Shown here: in pieces, positions 45,107-55,801 of the stretch
Position numbering within the stretch: the stretch's first letter is position 1
How the letters are laid out: every line of letters starts with the position of its first letter
Source of the DNA: Gloeophyllum trabeum ATCC 11539
Lineage: Eukaryota > Basidiomycota > Agaricomycetes > Gloeophyllales > Gloeophyllaceae
Reading direction: 5' to 3'
DNA length: 64,000 nucleotides
Assembly (NCBI RefSeq): GCF_000344685.1
Contig: NW_006920410.1
Span: 3,273,922 to 3,337,921, forward strand
The notes under the pieces: model-generated
Database searches by the model: none
What the model was told of the DNA's origin: nothing
The model's input: the letters and a program-made list of their open reading frames with translations, nothing else
Translations under genes and position numbers: made by a program

Positions 45107-48100
45107 ATGCATGGTGAAGCAGGAGACGTTGACAGATGGAGATCAATCAGATGTACGTCCTCAAGTAACCACTGCATTGTCGGCCTCACTGAATACGGGG
45201 GTGTCATAAGGCTGCCTGCGTGCAGCCGGCTCGCAGACAATACACAAATCCGACAATTGGATGATGTCAGCACCAATACTCTTCACCTGAATGAAGCGGG
45301 GCAGGAAGCGGAGCGCGAACGCGCAGCGAGGCGTGTATCGACACGCTCGGAACGAGAACAGGAGTCAACGCTGGAGTCACCACCCCGACGGCGAACGCAG
45401 CCTTCAGACAATAATGAAAATGAGTCTTATCTACAAGTGGTATCTCATCCGTCTGGTCTCCCATTGACACCTCCCACAACTGCAGAAGCAAAGGAGTCAG
45501 AAGTTGACGTGTCAAGTGATGGATCCTCAGACGTGGAGGAGCGTCGAGTGCCTCTGACAACTCTACCGGTTCAGTTGTCACCTCGAAGACAACTCAGATT
45601 CATGGCACCGCTGTCTCCAGACTCGCAAGAGCTTCACACACCGAGCCGAGTCACGGGCAGGCGCTTCCGACAATCCACGATTGCGTCAACGAGTTCTCTC
45701 GACACTCCTACTGTAGACCGGCGGTCTGCTGCTCAGCGCGCAAGGAGAGCGCGAGAGCGGGCAGAACGTCAGCGACATGATGGCATGCTTTGTTCAAGTC
45801 CTCTGAGTGGACGTCACGGTGGCACTCGCAGAGCAGGCTCAAGGCGTGATCGTGATTCAACCACTCAGCATACTACTATGAATACCTCGCAGTCTCCTTC
45901 CTCACGTGTGCTCACACTGCAGCATGTGAATCCACCATCTCTGGATGGACTGCAAGATGGTATGTGTTTGACATATATAAGTCCTGCCCTTTGATCTAAC
46001 TGGATTTCAATGTGTCAGACTCTCATCGTCTTGGAGAAGACTTTAGCATCCGCCGAAGGCAAACTCTCCTGGGCCGTATGCAGCAACTACCTTGGGAGGA
46101 AGTACCTGCAGCCAGACGCCCTTACCGGGAGCCCCAGGTCCGACATGACCTTGGCCGCATGGATGTAGAATGCATATTCTGCGGAGCACTCCACTGGCGA
46201 CTGGAGAGGCTGTCTAAGTCGACTGAACGATCACCAACATTTGGACTCTGCTGCGACAGTGGGCAGGTACGTTTGCCTGCATTTGATACTGCTCCGTATC
46301 TGTTGCGGCGACTGTTCGTGGCGAATGATCCGCAAGCTCGCGAGTTCAGAGAGAACATCCGCCAGTATAATGCTGCCTTGGCATTCACCTCCTTGGGCGT
46401 AACAATTGATGATAGTGTGAATACTGGGCGTGGGCCCTATGTCTTTCGTGTGCATGGGGAACTCTATCACCAAGCTGGATCTCTTCTACCCCCTGAAGGT
46501 ACACCTCCTGCATATGCACAGTTATATATTCATGATCCACGTGACGCGCTCGAGCAGCGGATGCGACGGAATCCAAATCTTCGGCGGGACACGATGGACT
46601 TGCTCCAGGGTCTCCTGTTAGAGCATCATTGGTATGCTCACCGCTACAAGCATGCTTTCGAGATCATACGGGAGTATGGTGAGGATGATATTGCAGTCCG
46701 GTTGCGCTTCAATCCTAGAGAGCATGACTGGCGCCGCTACAACCTACCAACTGCGGATGAGGTAGCGGCAATAATTCCTGGTGATGGGCAGCAGGTGAAG
46801 GACAGTCGCGACATCATCCTGCATAAGAGGACTGGCCGTCTGGAGAGGATGACTGACCTTCACCCTGCATATGGGTGTCTACACTATGTCCTCCTCTTTC
46901 CAAAAGGGGATCATGGATGGCACTGGGATCTTCGAATGTATCAACCTGATCGTCAGAAGCCAAAACGGTTGACACAGACACGTTGGTTGGCATACCACCT
47001 CCAAGTGCGGCGGGATGAATTCTCGACAATCCTGCGAGGAGGAAGGCTGTTTCAGCAATATGTTGTCGACATGTGGGCATGTGCTGATCAGAACAGATTG
47101 AAATGGCTCCGGGAGAATCAGCGCCAATGTCGGGCATCACTGTACTCTGGCCTCGAAGACGCAGTTGCTGAAGCTGATGATAACATCGATCTGAGTCAAC
47201 TCGGGAGTCGATATATCTTGCCATCATCGTACCAAGGTGGCCCTCGGCATATGCACCAACAATTCCAGGATGCCCTTGCAATAGGCCGGCGTTACAAGAA
47301 AGTAGACATCTTTATGACGGTGACCTGCAATCCGGAATGGCCAGAGATAACCCGTGAACTGCTGCCTGGACAAACAGCCGCTGACCGGCCAGACCTTATC
47401 ACACGTGTCTTTGCCCTGAAGAAGAAAGCAATTTTGGAGGACATTTTCAAGAATGGTGTCCTGGGACGGACTGTCGCGCACGTATATACTATTGAGTTCC
47501 AGAAACGTGGTCTCCCACACATGCACCTACTTATTTTCTTCGAGGACCAGTTCAAGCTCCTGGAACCAGAGGACATCGACTCTTTGATATGGGCTATGTG
47601 GCCAGACCCTGCGACGGAACCCCTTCTGTTCGAGGCTGTCAAGAAAACCATGGTCCACGGTCCATGTGGTGCTGCAAACATGAATGCTCCATGCATGGAA
47701 AACGGCAAGTGTACGAAGCACTATCCGAAACCTTTCCAGAGCCATACTACTATGGATGAAGATGGTTACCCGATGTACTACAGACCAGATGACGGTCGCA
47801 GCCACGAAGTACGCGGGTTCATGCTGGACAACAGGTGGATTGTCCCATTCTCGCCTTATTTGTCTGCGAAGTACTTCTGCCATATAAACATCGAATGTGC
47901 CGTGTCCTTCGCATCTATAAAGTATGTCCATAAATATATCTTCAAGGGTCCAGATCGAGCGACACTCGAAATACAGCACCGGGATGAGATCAGATCATAT
48001 CTTGACTCCCGGTACATCTCAGCATGTGAAGCTGTCCATCGGATCTTTCACATGGAGCTTCATGGACGGGATCCTGCCGTTGTTCGGCTGCAGATTCACT

Positions 48101-50332
48101 TGCCAGGCAAGCACCTTTCAATTTCACATTTGAATGTTTATGGATATTCACCGTGTCAGATGTTCAGGTCAACATATGGTGAATTTTAATCCAGATGAGG
48201 ATCCTCAAGAAGTACTCCAGCGTGCTGCATCAGAGCGAACCACACTGACAGCATTTTTTGCTGCTAATGCAGATCAAGGTGAACTCGGTGCACTTGCACG
48301 TCAATATACATATCAAGATTTTCCAGAGCATTTTGTCTGGAACGCACGGCAGAAGGCTTGGACGATCCGCAAACAAGACTTTGCTATTGGACGTATGTAC
48401 TTTGTTCCGCCAACTGGTGGTGAGAAGTTTTACCTTCGCACACTCTTGACCGTAGTCAAAGGCCCAACATCATTTGAAGATCTTCGTACGGTTAACGGAG
48501 TCGTTCACCCAACATTTCGAGGAGCTTGCCTTGCACGGGGACTGCTTGAAGACGATGGCGAATGGAGACAGTGCTTACAAGAAGCATGCTTGATGCAGAC
48601 GGGCCGCCAATTGCGTCACTTATTTGCCACTATTCTGCTGTTCTGCTCTCCCGCGAAACCTGAGGACCTCTGGCAGGAGTTCCACATTCACATATGTGAT
48701 GATCTTACTCTGCAGCTACAGCGGCTCGGAAGAACAAGGCCCACTCAAGATGAGCTTTGTGACTACGGTCTGTATCTCCTTGATAAACTTTTGCAGGAGT
48801 CGGGGCATTCCTTGCGTGAATTCACATCAATGCCACAGCCTCAGAATGACTGGGGCCAGCGCATCAGCAATCCTTACATCGCTGAGCAAACTGCATATGA
48901 CCAAGCCGAACAGGAAGAACAGGCAAGATGTGATATTGCACGCCTGAATGACGACCAGCGCTGTGCTTTCGACCGAATTGTTGCCTCTGTGGAGAGCGGG
49001 GCTGGACGAGTTTTCTTTCTCAGTGGCTCGGGCGGTACCGGAAAGACGTTTGTATATCGTACGGTCTGCCACTACCTGCGGGGAATGGCTCGCATCGTTC
49101 TTTGTGTTGCATCATCTGGAATTGCTGCACTGCTGCTGCAAGGCGGACGAACAGCACATTCTATGTTCAAGATCCCGATTGAAGGTCTCACCGCTGATTC
49201 ACTCTGTGCCATTACGAAGGAGTCACAACACGCACAGCTCATCCGTGCTATGGATATGGTTATCTGGGATGAGATCACGATGCAGCATCGCTTCACAGTC
49301 GAGGCCTTCGAACGCACATGCCGCGATATTCGTGACGATGAACGCCCCTTTGGTGGAGCCACCATTGTATTCGGTGGGGACTACAAGCAAACACTGCCTG
49401 TTGTTCCCAAAGGTAGCCGTGAAGATATTGTTGGCGCGACGCTCCAGCGATCGCACATATGGTCACATGTCGAAGTATTGCGCCTTCAACTGAATATGAG
49501 ACTAGAGCAATCACCAGGTGCTCAAGAGTTCTCAGCATGGCTAGATGATGTTGGATGTGGCCGTAACAATCTGGCTGCTGACTCTATTCTCCTCCCCGAC
49601 TCTATGAGGGCTAACAATCTTGAGTCATTGATCAGCTTTATCTACCCAGACATCAATTCCGACCCACCACCACCACCTGAATACTTCTTAAATCGCATGA
49701 TCCTTGCTCCACGCAATACCGATGTGGATGACATCAATGCAGAAGTCTTGGGAAGGATGTCTGGTGAAGCGCAAGTTTTTAGAAGTGCTGACTCTATTGT
49801 GCGAGATGACAACTCTCGGGAAGCTCCAGCCATTCCAGTGGAGTTTCTGCATACCATGGATGCTTCAAATCTCCCTCCATCCGAGCTGCACCTCAAGCCA
49901 GGCTGCCCGCTTATCCTGCTGCGAAATCTGGCCCCACGTCGGGGACTCTGCAACGGCACAAGGATGACTCTTCGCCGCGCCATGGACCGGGTGTTAGAAG
50001 TTGAAATCATCGGTGGGGATCACCATGGTGAGATTGCTCTCATCCCACGGATATCCCTCACACCACCGAACAGCCAGGGGAGCTTCACGTTCCTCCTCAA
50101 ACGCCGACAATTCCCAGTTCGGCTTGCATTTACAATTACAATCAATAAAGCGCAGGGTCAATCTGTCAAATATGTGGGGATTGACCTTCGAATTCCAGTA
50201 TTTACTCATGGACAGTTGTATGTTGCTCTCTCCCGTGCAACATCAGCTCACCGGATCCGCATCCTCTTGCCCGACACTTCAATCGAACCATTGACGAAAA
50301 ATATTGTATTTCCAGAAGTTCTATTAGATTGA
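45107..50332 (+). mobile_element. Helitron Rep/helicase gene (RepHel), probably intact
   Basis: Rolling-circle transposon protein: an HUH nuclease fused to a PIF1-type helicase. Three exons: 45107-45959, 46019-48106 and 48168-50332. Their sum is 5,106 bases, 1,701 residues plus stop. Intron 1 is GT-AG (joins LDGLQD to DSHRLGEDF). Intron 2 is GC-AG, 61 nt (joins VRLQIHLPG to QHMVNFNPDED). Motifs: Cys-rich VECIFCGALHW; the Helitron-like N domain; HUH in KRGLPHMHLLIFF (His codons near 47518 and 47524); two Tyr in KYVHKYIFKG (47923, 47935); Walker A GSGGTGKT (about 49025); WDEITM; GGDYKQTLPVVP; and TINKAQGQSVKYVGIDL near the end. All key residues are present. The element ends are not securely found; the U2 promoter bounds it on the left. 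Confidence 0.9.
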
Positions 50333-51043
50333 GTAAGTTGCAACAGTATCCTATACATAATATGTGACTGACATCGCCGTCTTCCTCACAAACACTGGCA
50401 GTTGCAAACTAATATCAAGTATTGTATATCATGTATCACATAGTAATGTACAATATTGGTCCCATTAGTATATAGTATGGTGTCAAATAATCATACTGAA
50501 TTCACGTCATATTTGATGCTGTCCCATGGACTTCTGTTGAGTCTAGGATGTAAGGCTGCACGTCTACAATGAGTGTGTCTCAGCCCGTGTGATACTGTCA
50601 CATCCACCAGTCACATACATGAATTGTCGAGCCAGATATGTCCGGACGGTCAATTTTCTAACGTATTTGGGATCCTACTGCTTCAAAGAGACCGTTTGCA
50701 CCAATTTTGAACCTTAGATTCCCATCCGACGACGAATATGAGAGGTGTGACATAAAGTGTTACAATGTCACCCTGCTCGGACCGATAACGCCCGGCGTAC
50801 AGGGCATAGAATACATGGACAGATGCCACCATCGACGCATCTCCGCACTGTCGAGTGCCTCGCCATGGGACATCTACTAATGGTAAAGATATATCGTGGC
50901 ATAGCCCGGCCTTTCCAGCACATTCGATGATATTCTTCGAAAGCTCCGCCGTGGCGCCAGGGCTCGCATCGCCAACGCGCTTCAACATATATAGCGTGAG
51001 TGAACCTGGCGTTGACTGCATTATCGATTCCTCTCCATTTGCT
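50333..51043. other. Helitron right flank and promoter of the next gene
   Basis: About 710 AT-rich bases without a gene. A short hairpin GTCC-CAT-GGAC at 50521-50531 sits 11 bases before CTAG at 50543-50546, the arrangement of a Helitron 3' end, but the stem is only 4 bp and the next base is G rather than T. CTAA followed by T at about 50406 is a weaker alternative. Confidence 0.3.
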
Positions 51044-52066
51044 ATGAGTTGTGCGAGCCTTACTGGTGTGGTCGCTCTTGAGAACGCACGTCAGGTGCCT
51101 GGAAAGGGCAAAACCCTCATCTTTGATGCACAGTTTTACCTCGGTGAGACGTCTGATACCCCACCGGAGCCTATCACGATGGTTGGCGGTCTACGGTATT
51201 ACAATAGCAATAATTTGTCTTTCAGTCAACCAGGTCTCTACTTTGTGCATGCCATAGTAAGTTCGTTGTGCATTATAGTCATGTGCATGACCGGGGTTAT
51301 CATGCTGATAATATCAAATTCCAGGTCGCAAAATATGAGAAGAAGGCCTACGACGAACTATACTCCTCCGTACTCGGGGGGGATGATTACGACATAGTAG
51401 GGGATATAATAATGGTATGTGGGTTGCTTTGTGAAGTATACTATGTTCCAGTTCCATTGACTGACATCTGTCGAGTAGCTAATTCCTATTCCCAATGCCG
51501 ACAAAGACACTGGCCGCCACATCCCACTTTTGCAAGTGTGCGGGTCTGTATTTGAGGCAGACAAGAACTCCGCGACATTCGTAATCAACGCCGAACAGCG
51601 CACGCAGGTGCTTACAGACGGTATCTTGCCGGTTACTGCTGCTTTCCCTACGGAGAGCGCGCGGTTCAAAAACAAAATTCCGCTGCCCGGTGTTGGTACC
51701 ATAGTCTATGTATGTGGTCCTATCAGTGATGTGAGACGAATCGACAATGGTGCACCCGATCGATTCCACTTTTCTGTGGAGCAGATCCAGTTCCTGGCTA
51801 AAAGCCCAGTTCCACCTCGAGCTATCAATCCCAGTATGTTCTCCGCTGTATACATTACCTGACGCAAGCTGAATCATTATAATGCAGCTCCACCAAAGGC
51901 CCCTGGGCGGAAGAAATTACAATTTAACTTCACCCCGAACAACAGCAGCTCGCCTCCACCGGCGCTGTCCCCTCTTTCGTCGCCTCAGTCGTCACCGGCT
52001 CGCCCGCAAACGCCGACTCCGTCAAGTAACACTCGCGCGAGCAAACGTGCCAGGACAGACTCATGA
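51044..52066 (+). CDS. Unknown basidiomycete protein with possible OB-folds
   Basis: Starts MSCASLTGVVALENARQVPG at 51044. Exons join to VAKYEKKAYDELYSSVLGG, LIPIPNADKDTGRHIPLLQV, then CGSVFEADKNSATFVINAEQ and PLPGVGTIVYVCGPISDVRR. The last exon is Pro/Ser-rich and ends in a basic nuclear-signal-like tail (ASKRARTDS), TGA at 52064-52066. Two beta-rich blocks, each beginning with a TGV/CGSV strand and ending with a GTIVYVCGPI-type strand, resemble OB-folds of ssDNA-binding proteins. This is a visual judgement only. Similar proteins are numerous in mushroom genomes. It lies about 700 bases downstream of the Helitron gene on the same strand. Four or five exons; a further upstream exon cannot be excluded. 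Confidence 0.6.
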
Positions 52067-53356
52067 GGTCTTCTTACCAATACCACTGATCATCGTAGTA
52101 GGCTCATCGTCGGGGACTCGGCAGTAGTTTGGAACTACTGTAGATTGTATATAACTTATTTGTATATATATTCTCGCATCAGACAAACAATCTACAGCCG
52201 TGCGGTACGCACGGGTAGCTGCTAGTTGTTGGACGTTTGGCATGGGTTGGTCGCTTGCCTTAGTGGGAATGACAGTTACCCTTTACAGATGCAAAGTGGC
52301 TGACACGCACACACTGACACTGTGTGCCCGCTCATAAAGCCGCTTTTGACTGCTTAGAGGGCCAGCCCAATAAGTATATGTCTAGCTAAAACCTGCTACC
52401 AACGGTTGGATGTAGCTGTGGTAGTGCGCGCTGGCTTCGAATCTGTCGTCAAAGGGACCGCATCGCGACAGCTGCAACATCGTATCCATTACCACTGGCA
52501 GGACATCACGGTCGGTGGCAGGTTGCCCCGTTATCTTGAGTACTAGTCAGGAAGTGCCAAGCTAGATTGATGGTACAATTCTCGCTCCTACGGGCCCTTC
52601 TTTGCCTGGTCACGAATTCCTCCTCTCCCTTACATGCACGCTGCTTCGCGCAGGACAGGATAATGTTCGTGAACGTAGATTGTCGTTTGCTCGCCTTCAC
52701 GCCATAGTACCATCCCCCATCCTCGATTGTGGCCGCGATCGAAGTTGAATTTGAGGCTATGGAACGGGCAAGGAACGGGCAGTCCTGGGTTTGCACTCGC
52801 TGGGCCAGCGTTTTACCCCAGGAGTAGTGGAGGACACGGGTCCCGCATCCATCGGTAACGTGTTAGTCTCGCATTACATTCACCTGTGTGATCCCGGAAC
52901 TGTGGAATAGTGACGAAAGACCTTTGTTTCAGCGCTCCTTCGAAGGTACGGGCATGTGGTGCGCGGGTCGTAGCGATTTGACTTGATGCCGTGGATTTAC
53001 TTGAACTGCGCTGGTGCAGGGAGGGTTGTCATTCTCGCGGTCCTGGTCCATCCCTGTCCTTCGGGTCTCTGCTATACCAGCGGTGACTGACACGTAGCGG
53101 CCCAGAAGCTGCTCGGCCTGTATGTTGGGGGGGTTGGGGATGGGATGAAGGAGCGGCTGACGGCGTTCCCAGAGTTCATACAGAGTTGACGGCGGAAAGG
53201 AGCGATGTCAGCCAACGTCTGAATATTGATCGTGGCGGACGCAGAGTCGCAAGGTGACCAGCCACCGATGGATGTGTCAGTCTTGACTGTCGGCAGACGC
53301 AAATCAACGCCAATCGTGTAAGAGGCTCCCAGAGACAGATGGCTGACAGCTACATG
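52067..53356. other. Gene-poor gap between convergent genes
   Basis: About 1.3 kb. Short minus-strand frames (52506-52796, 53072-53302) have no family features and no good splice partners. No RNA gene recognised. The gap could hold a decayed gene that I cannot identify. Confidence 0.4.
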
Positions 53357-53947
53357 TCAAATGATGATGGTTCCATCGGGGTGGATGTGTCGTGGTATAT
53401 TGCCACGGGGGTCCTCTCCGCCACAAGTCGTAGCGGCGACGAGGCAGGCTTTGTCGAAGGTATCGTTCTCTATGGATGCCACGGCAACGCTGGCATAGCC
53501 CCGCATCTCCTGCTCCAAAGCGTCGACGTCGGGGCACCTCAGGAAGTGGGAGGCATGCAGATGCTTGATAACCTCCTTGATCCACACCCGGCATGTAAAC
53601 TTGGGCTCCTTGCCCACGTCGGCGGAAGGGACCTCGTTCAAGGGGACGGCCTGGGCGATCTGAACAATATCCACAACGGACTTGCCCTCTGGTACTCTGC
53701 CGACTATCGCGGCTGCGCACACGGAAGAGGGTGAGGCATTTATGTTATTGGGTTCAGCTACGAAACGCCAGGCGTCGGAAGGGTCGGTGGCGAGTGGGAG
53801 GTCTGTAACGTGGATCTTGGTCCCTTGGCCGCTGTTGCTGGCGGCGTCGGGGACGAAGAGGAACCAGTGATAGCGGTCGGGCTCGCCCAGGAGACTGAGG
53901 GCGAGGACGATGTGAGGGTACTGGGGCAGCGGACTGATCCCAGACAT
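53357..53947 (-). CDS. DUF6914-like basidiomycete protein, copy B
   Basis: A single uninterrupted frame of 196 residues from MSGISPLPQYPHIVLALSLL at 53947 to TGA at 53357. Contains RYHWFLFVPDAASNSGQGTK, then SDAWRFVAEPNNINAS, VVDIVQIAQAVPLNEVPSAD, KFTCRVWIKEVIKHLHASHF and DVDALEQEMRGYASVAVA. This order (YHW strand, WRF strand, VP segment, C-x-x-W helix) matches the family annotated DUF6914 in Agaricomycetes; the name is from memory. Function unknown. It shares a 143-base bidirectional promoter with the oxygenase at 54091. Related to copy A at 33764. Confidence 0.7.
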   Translation of the reverse strand: MSGISPLPQYPHIVLALSLLGEPDRYHWFLFVPDAASNSGQGTKIHVTDLPLATDPSDAWRFVAEPNNINASPSSVCAAAIVGRVPEGKSVVDIVQIAQAVPLNEVPSADVGKEPKFTCRVWIKEVIKHLHASHFLRCPDVDALEQEMRGYASVAVASIENDTFDKACLVAATTCGGEDPRGNIPRHIHPDGTIII

Positions 53948-54090
53948 GGCTGTAGGAGCCTGGCGATGTGGCGTCGTTGATAGCCTCGTTATCTTATCCT
54001 GCCCGAACCAGCACGTGGGAACTTGTACCTAGCCTCGTCGATCATGTATCACTCAGATGGTCACCTTGCCCATAAGCCCTGCAGAATACT

Positions 54091-55635
54091 ATGCTCGCTA
54101 GGAACCTGCTCAAGAGGACGATGACCACCATCACCCGCCAGCCCGTATCCTACACCGCCGACGGAGCCGTGTCCATCTCATACCCAACCTTGGTCTCGGA
54201 TCCCCTCTCGCTCACAGAGTCGATAGGTACGTGCCTTGCATGAGGGCCATGAGGGCACTGATACGACTGTACTGCAGAGAAAGCATTCGGCTCCCACCCA
54301 AAGTCCCTCGGGATAATCATCGTCAAGGACCTGCCAGACGAATATCCCAAATTGCGCGAGAGCTTGCTATGGCAAGCGTACAAGTTCGCTCAGCTCCCCG
54401 TCAACGTCCGGGAGAAGTACGCGGACCGGAAGAGTCGCTATAGGTATGCTGCGCACACTCTACTATGACTGGCAGAGGACCGCTGACTCGAGCAGCTTTG
54501 GTTGGTCCCATGGAAAGGTAGGCATCCGATGGTTTTCAACGGACCTCACGGATTGACCTGCCCAAGGAAATCATGAACGGGAAACCAGGTGTGTGTATTG
54601 CTTAGTCAGTCGTGAGGTGTCTAACTACCGCCCGTCGTCCCTTTCAAGATACACTGAAAGGGTCATACTACGCCAACCCTGTAATCGACGAACCGACGGT
54701 CTCCGCCGCTCTACGCGAGGCGTACCCCGAATACTACGGGAAGAACATCTGTACGTTTATATACCTCCACTTCCATGGCCTTTTCCAACGCAATCTGCTT
54801 CCCCAAAGGGCCAGCAAAAGACGAGAAGGGTATCGAGGGCTTCGAAGACGCCTTCAAAGCTCTCGGCAAGTACGTTCCCCTTCGCCGTTTACCACACCAG
54901 CAACTCTGACAACCCCGCAGATTCGTATTCACAGTAGGCTGTCAGCTTGCCACCGCCTGCCAACCCTTCGGTCCGCTCTTCTCCTCTCCTCCCCGTCTCA
55001 CACCGACCTGACCCACCCCACCCCACCACGCACAGCCTCCGCCCACCTCACCGACTCCTCCCTCTCCCTGTCGCACCTCATCTCCACCTCGCAGACCACC
55101 AAGGCGCGCCTGCTGCACTACTTCCCCCCGCCGCCCGACGCGCCCCCGCCCGCCGCGGACGAGCCTGTTGACAGCTGGTGCGGCTTCCACGTCGACCACT
55201 CGCTCCTCACCGGGCTGTGCTCCGTACGTCCCCTCCTCCCTTTCCCCCTCAGATCCTAACCAACCATACACTGCACAGGCGATGTTCATCCACGCACCCC
55301 CCTCCTCCGCCCCAAAAGTCGTCCCCCCGCCCTCGCCCACCTCCGGCCTCTACATCCGCACGCGCGGGCAGACCCTCACCAAAGTCTCCATCCCCGCGGA
55401 CGCGCTCGCCTTCCAGACGGGCGAGGCCCTCGAGCTCGCGACCGCCGGCCGCCTGCGCGCGACGCCGCACTGCGTGCGCGTCGGCAGCGGCGGCGCACAC
55501 GTCAGCCGCGAGACGCTCGCGGTGTTCATGCAGCCCGACGTGCACCAGCCGCTCGGCGCGCGCGAGACGTTCGGCGAGTTTAGCAAGCGCGTGTTCGACG
55601 AGCATTATACGGAGAAGGAGGGCGGCGCGATGTGA
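54091..55635 (+). CDS. 2-oxoglutarate/Fe(II)-dependent oxygenase-like protein
   Basis: Isopenicillin N synthase-type, clavaminate-synthase-like fold. Starts MLARNLLKRTMTTITRQPVS at 54091; the basic N-terminus may be mitochondrial-targeting. Later exons give AFGSHPKSLGIIIVKDLPDE, LLWQAYKFAQLPVNVREKYA, SFGWSHGK, LKGSYYANPVIDEPTVSAAL and FEDAFKALGKFVFTVGCQLA. The iron motif HxD is in CGFHVDHSLLTGLCS (about 55180-55220), with the distal His in TPHCVRVG (about 55470). The end is EHYTEKEGGAM, TGA at 55633-55635. Members usually have about 400 residues, which fits. The last exons are markedly GC-rich. About six introns. Substrate unknown. The gene is convergent with the sterol glucosyltransferase gene. 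Confidence 0.82.
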
Positions 55636-55801
55636 GGAGCGGTGAAGGCTATTAGAATTATGTTAGGCATGTCTGTCTATACAGCGGTACAGGAATATAT
55701 ACGGAGACTAGCATCGGCGTTACATAGAGATTAAACCAACATCGACGGCACGTAGATCTAGTAAAACAAAGGAGCAGCACGACCGCGCAAAACCGACATC
55801 G

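Noticed and set aside
45107..50332. Helitron as a frameshifted, inactive relic
   Set aside because: Both frame changes coincide with splice-site pairs that restore conserved protein sequence, and the joined length is an exact multiple of three.
52506..52796. 96-residue minus-strand frame as a gene
   Set aside because: No recognisable motif, no supporting exon partner, and composition like the surrounding non-coding DNA.
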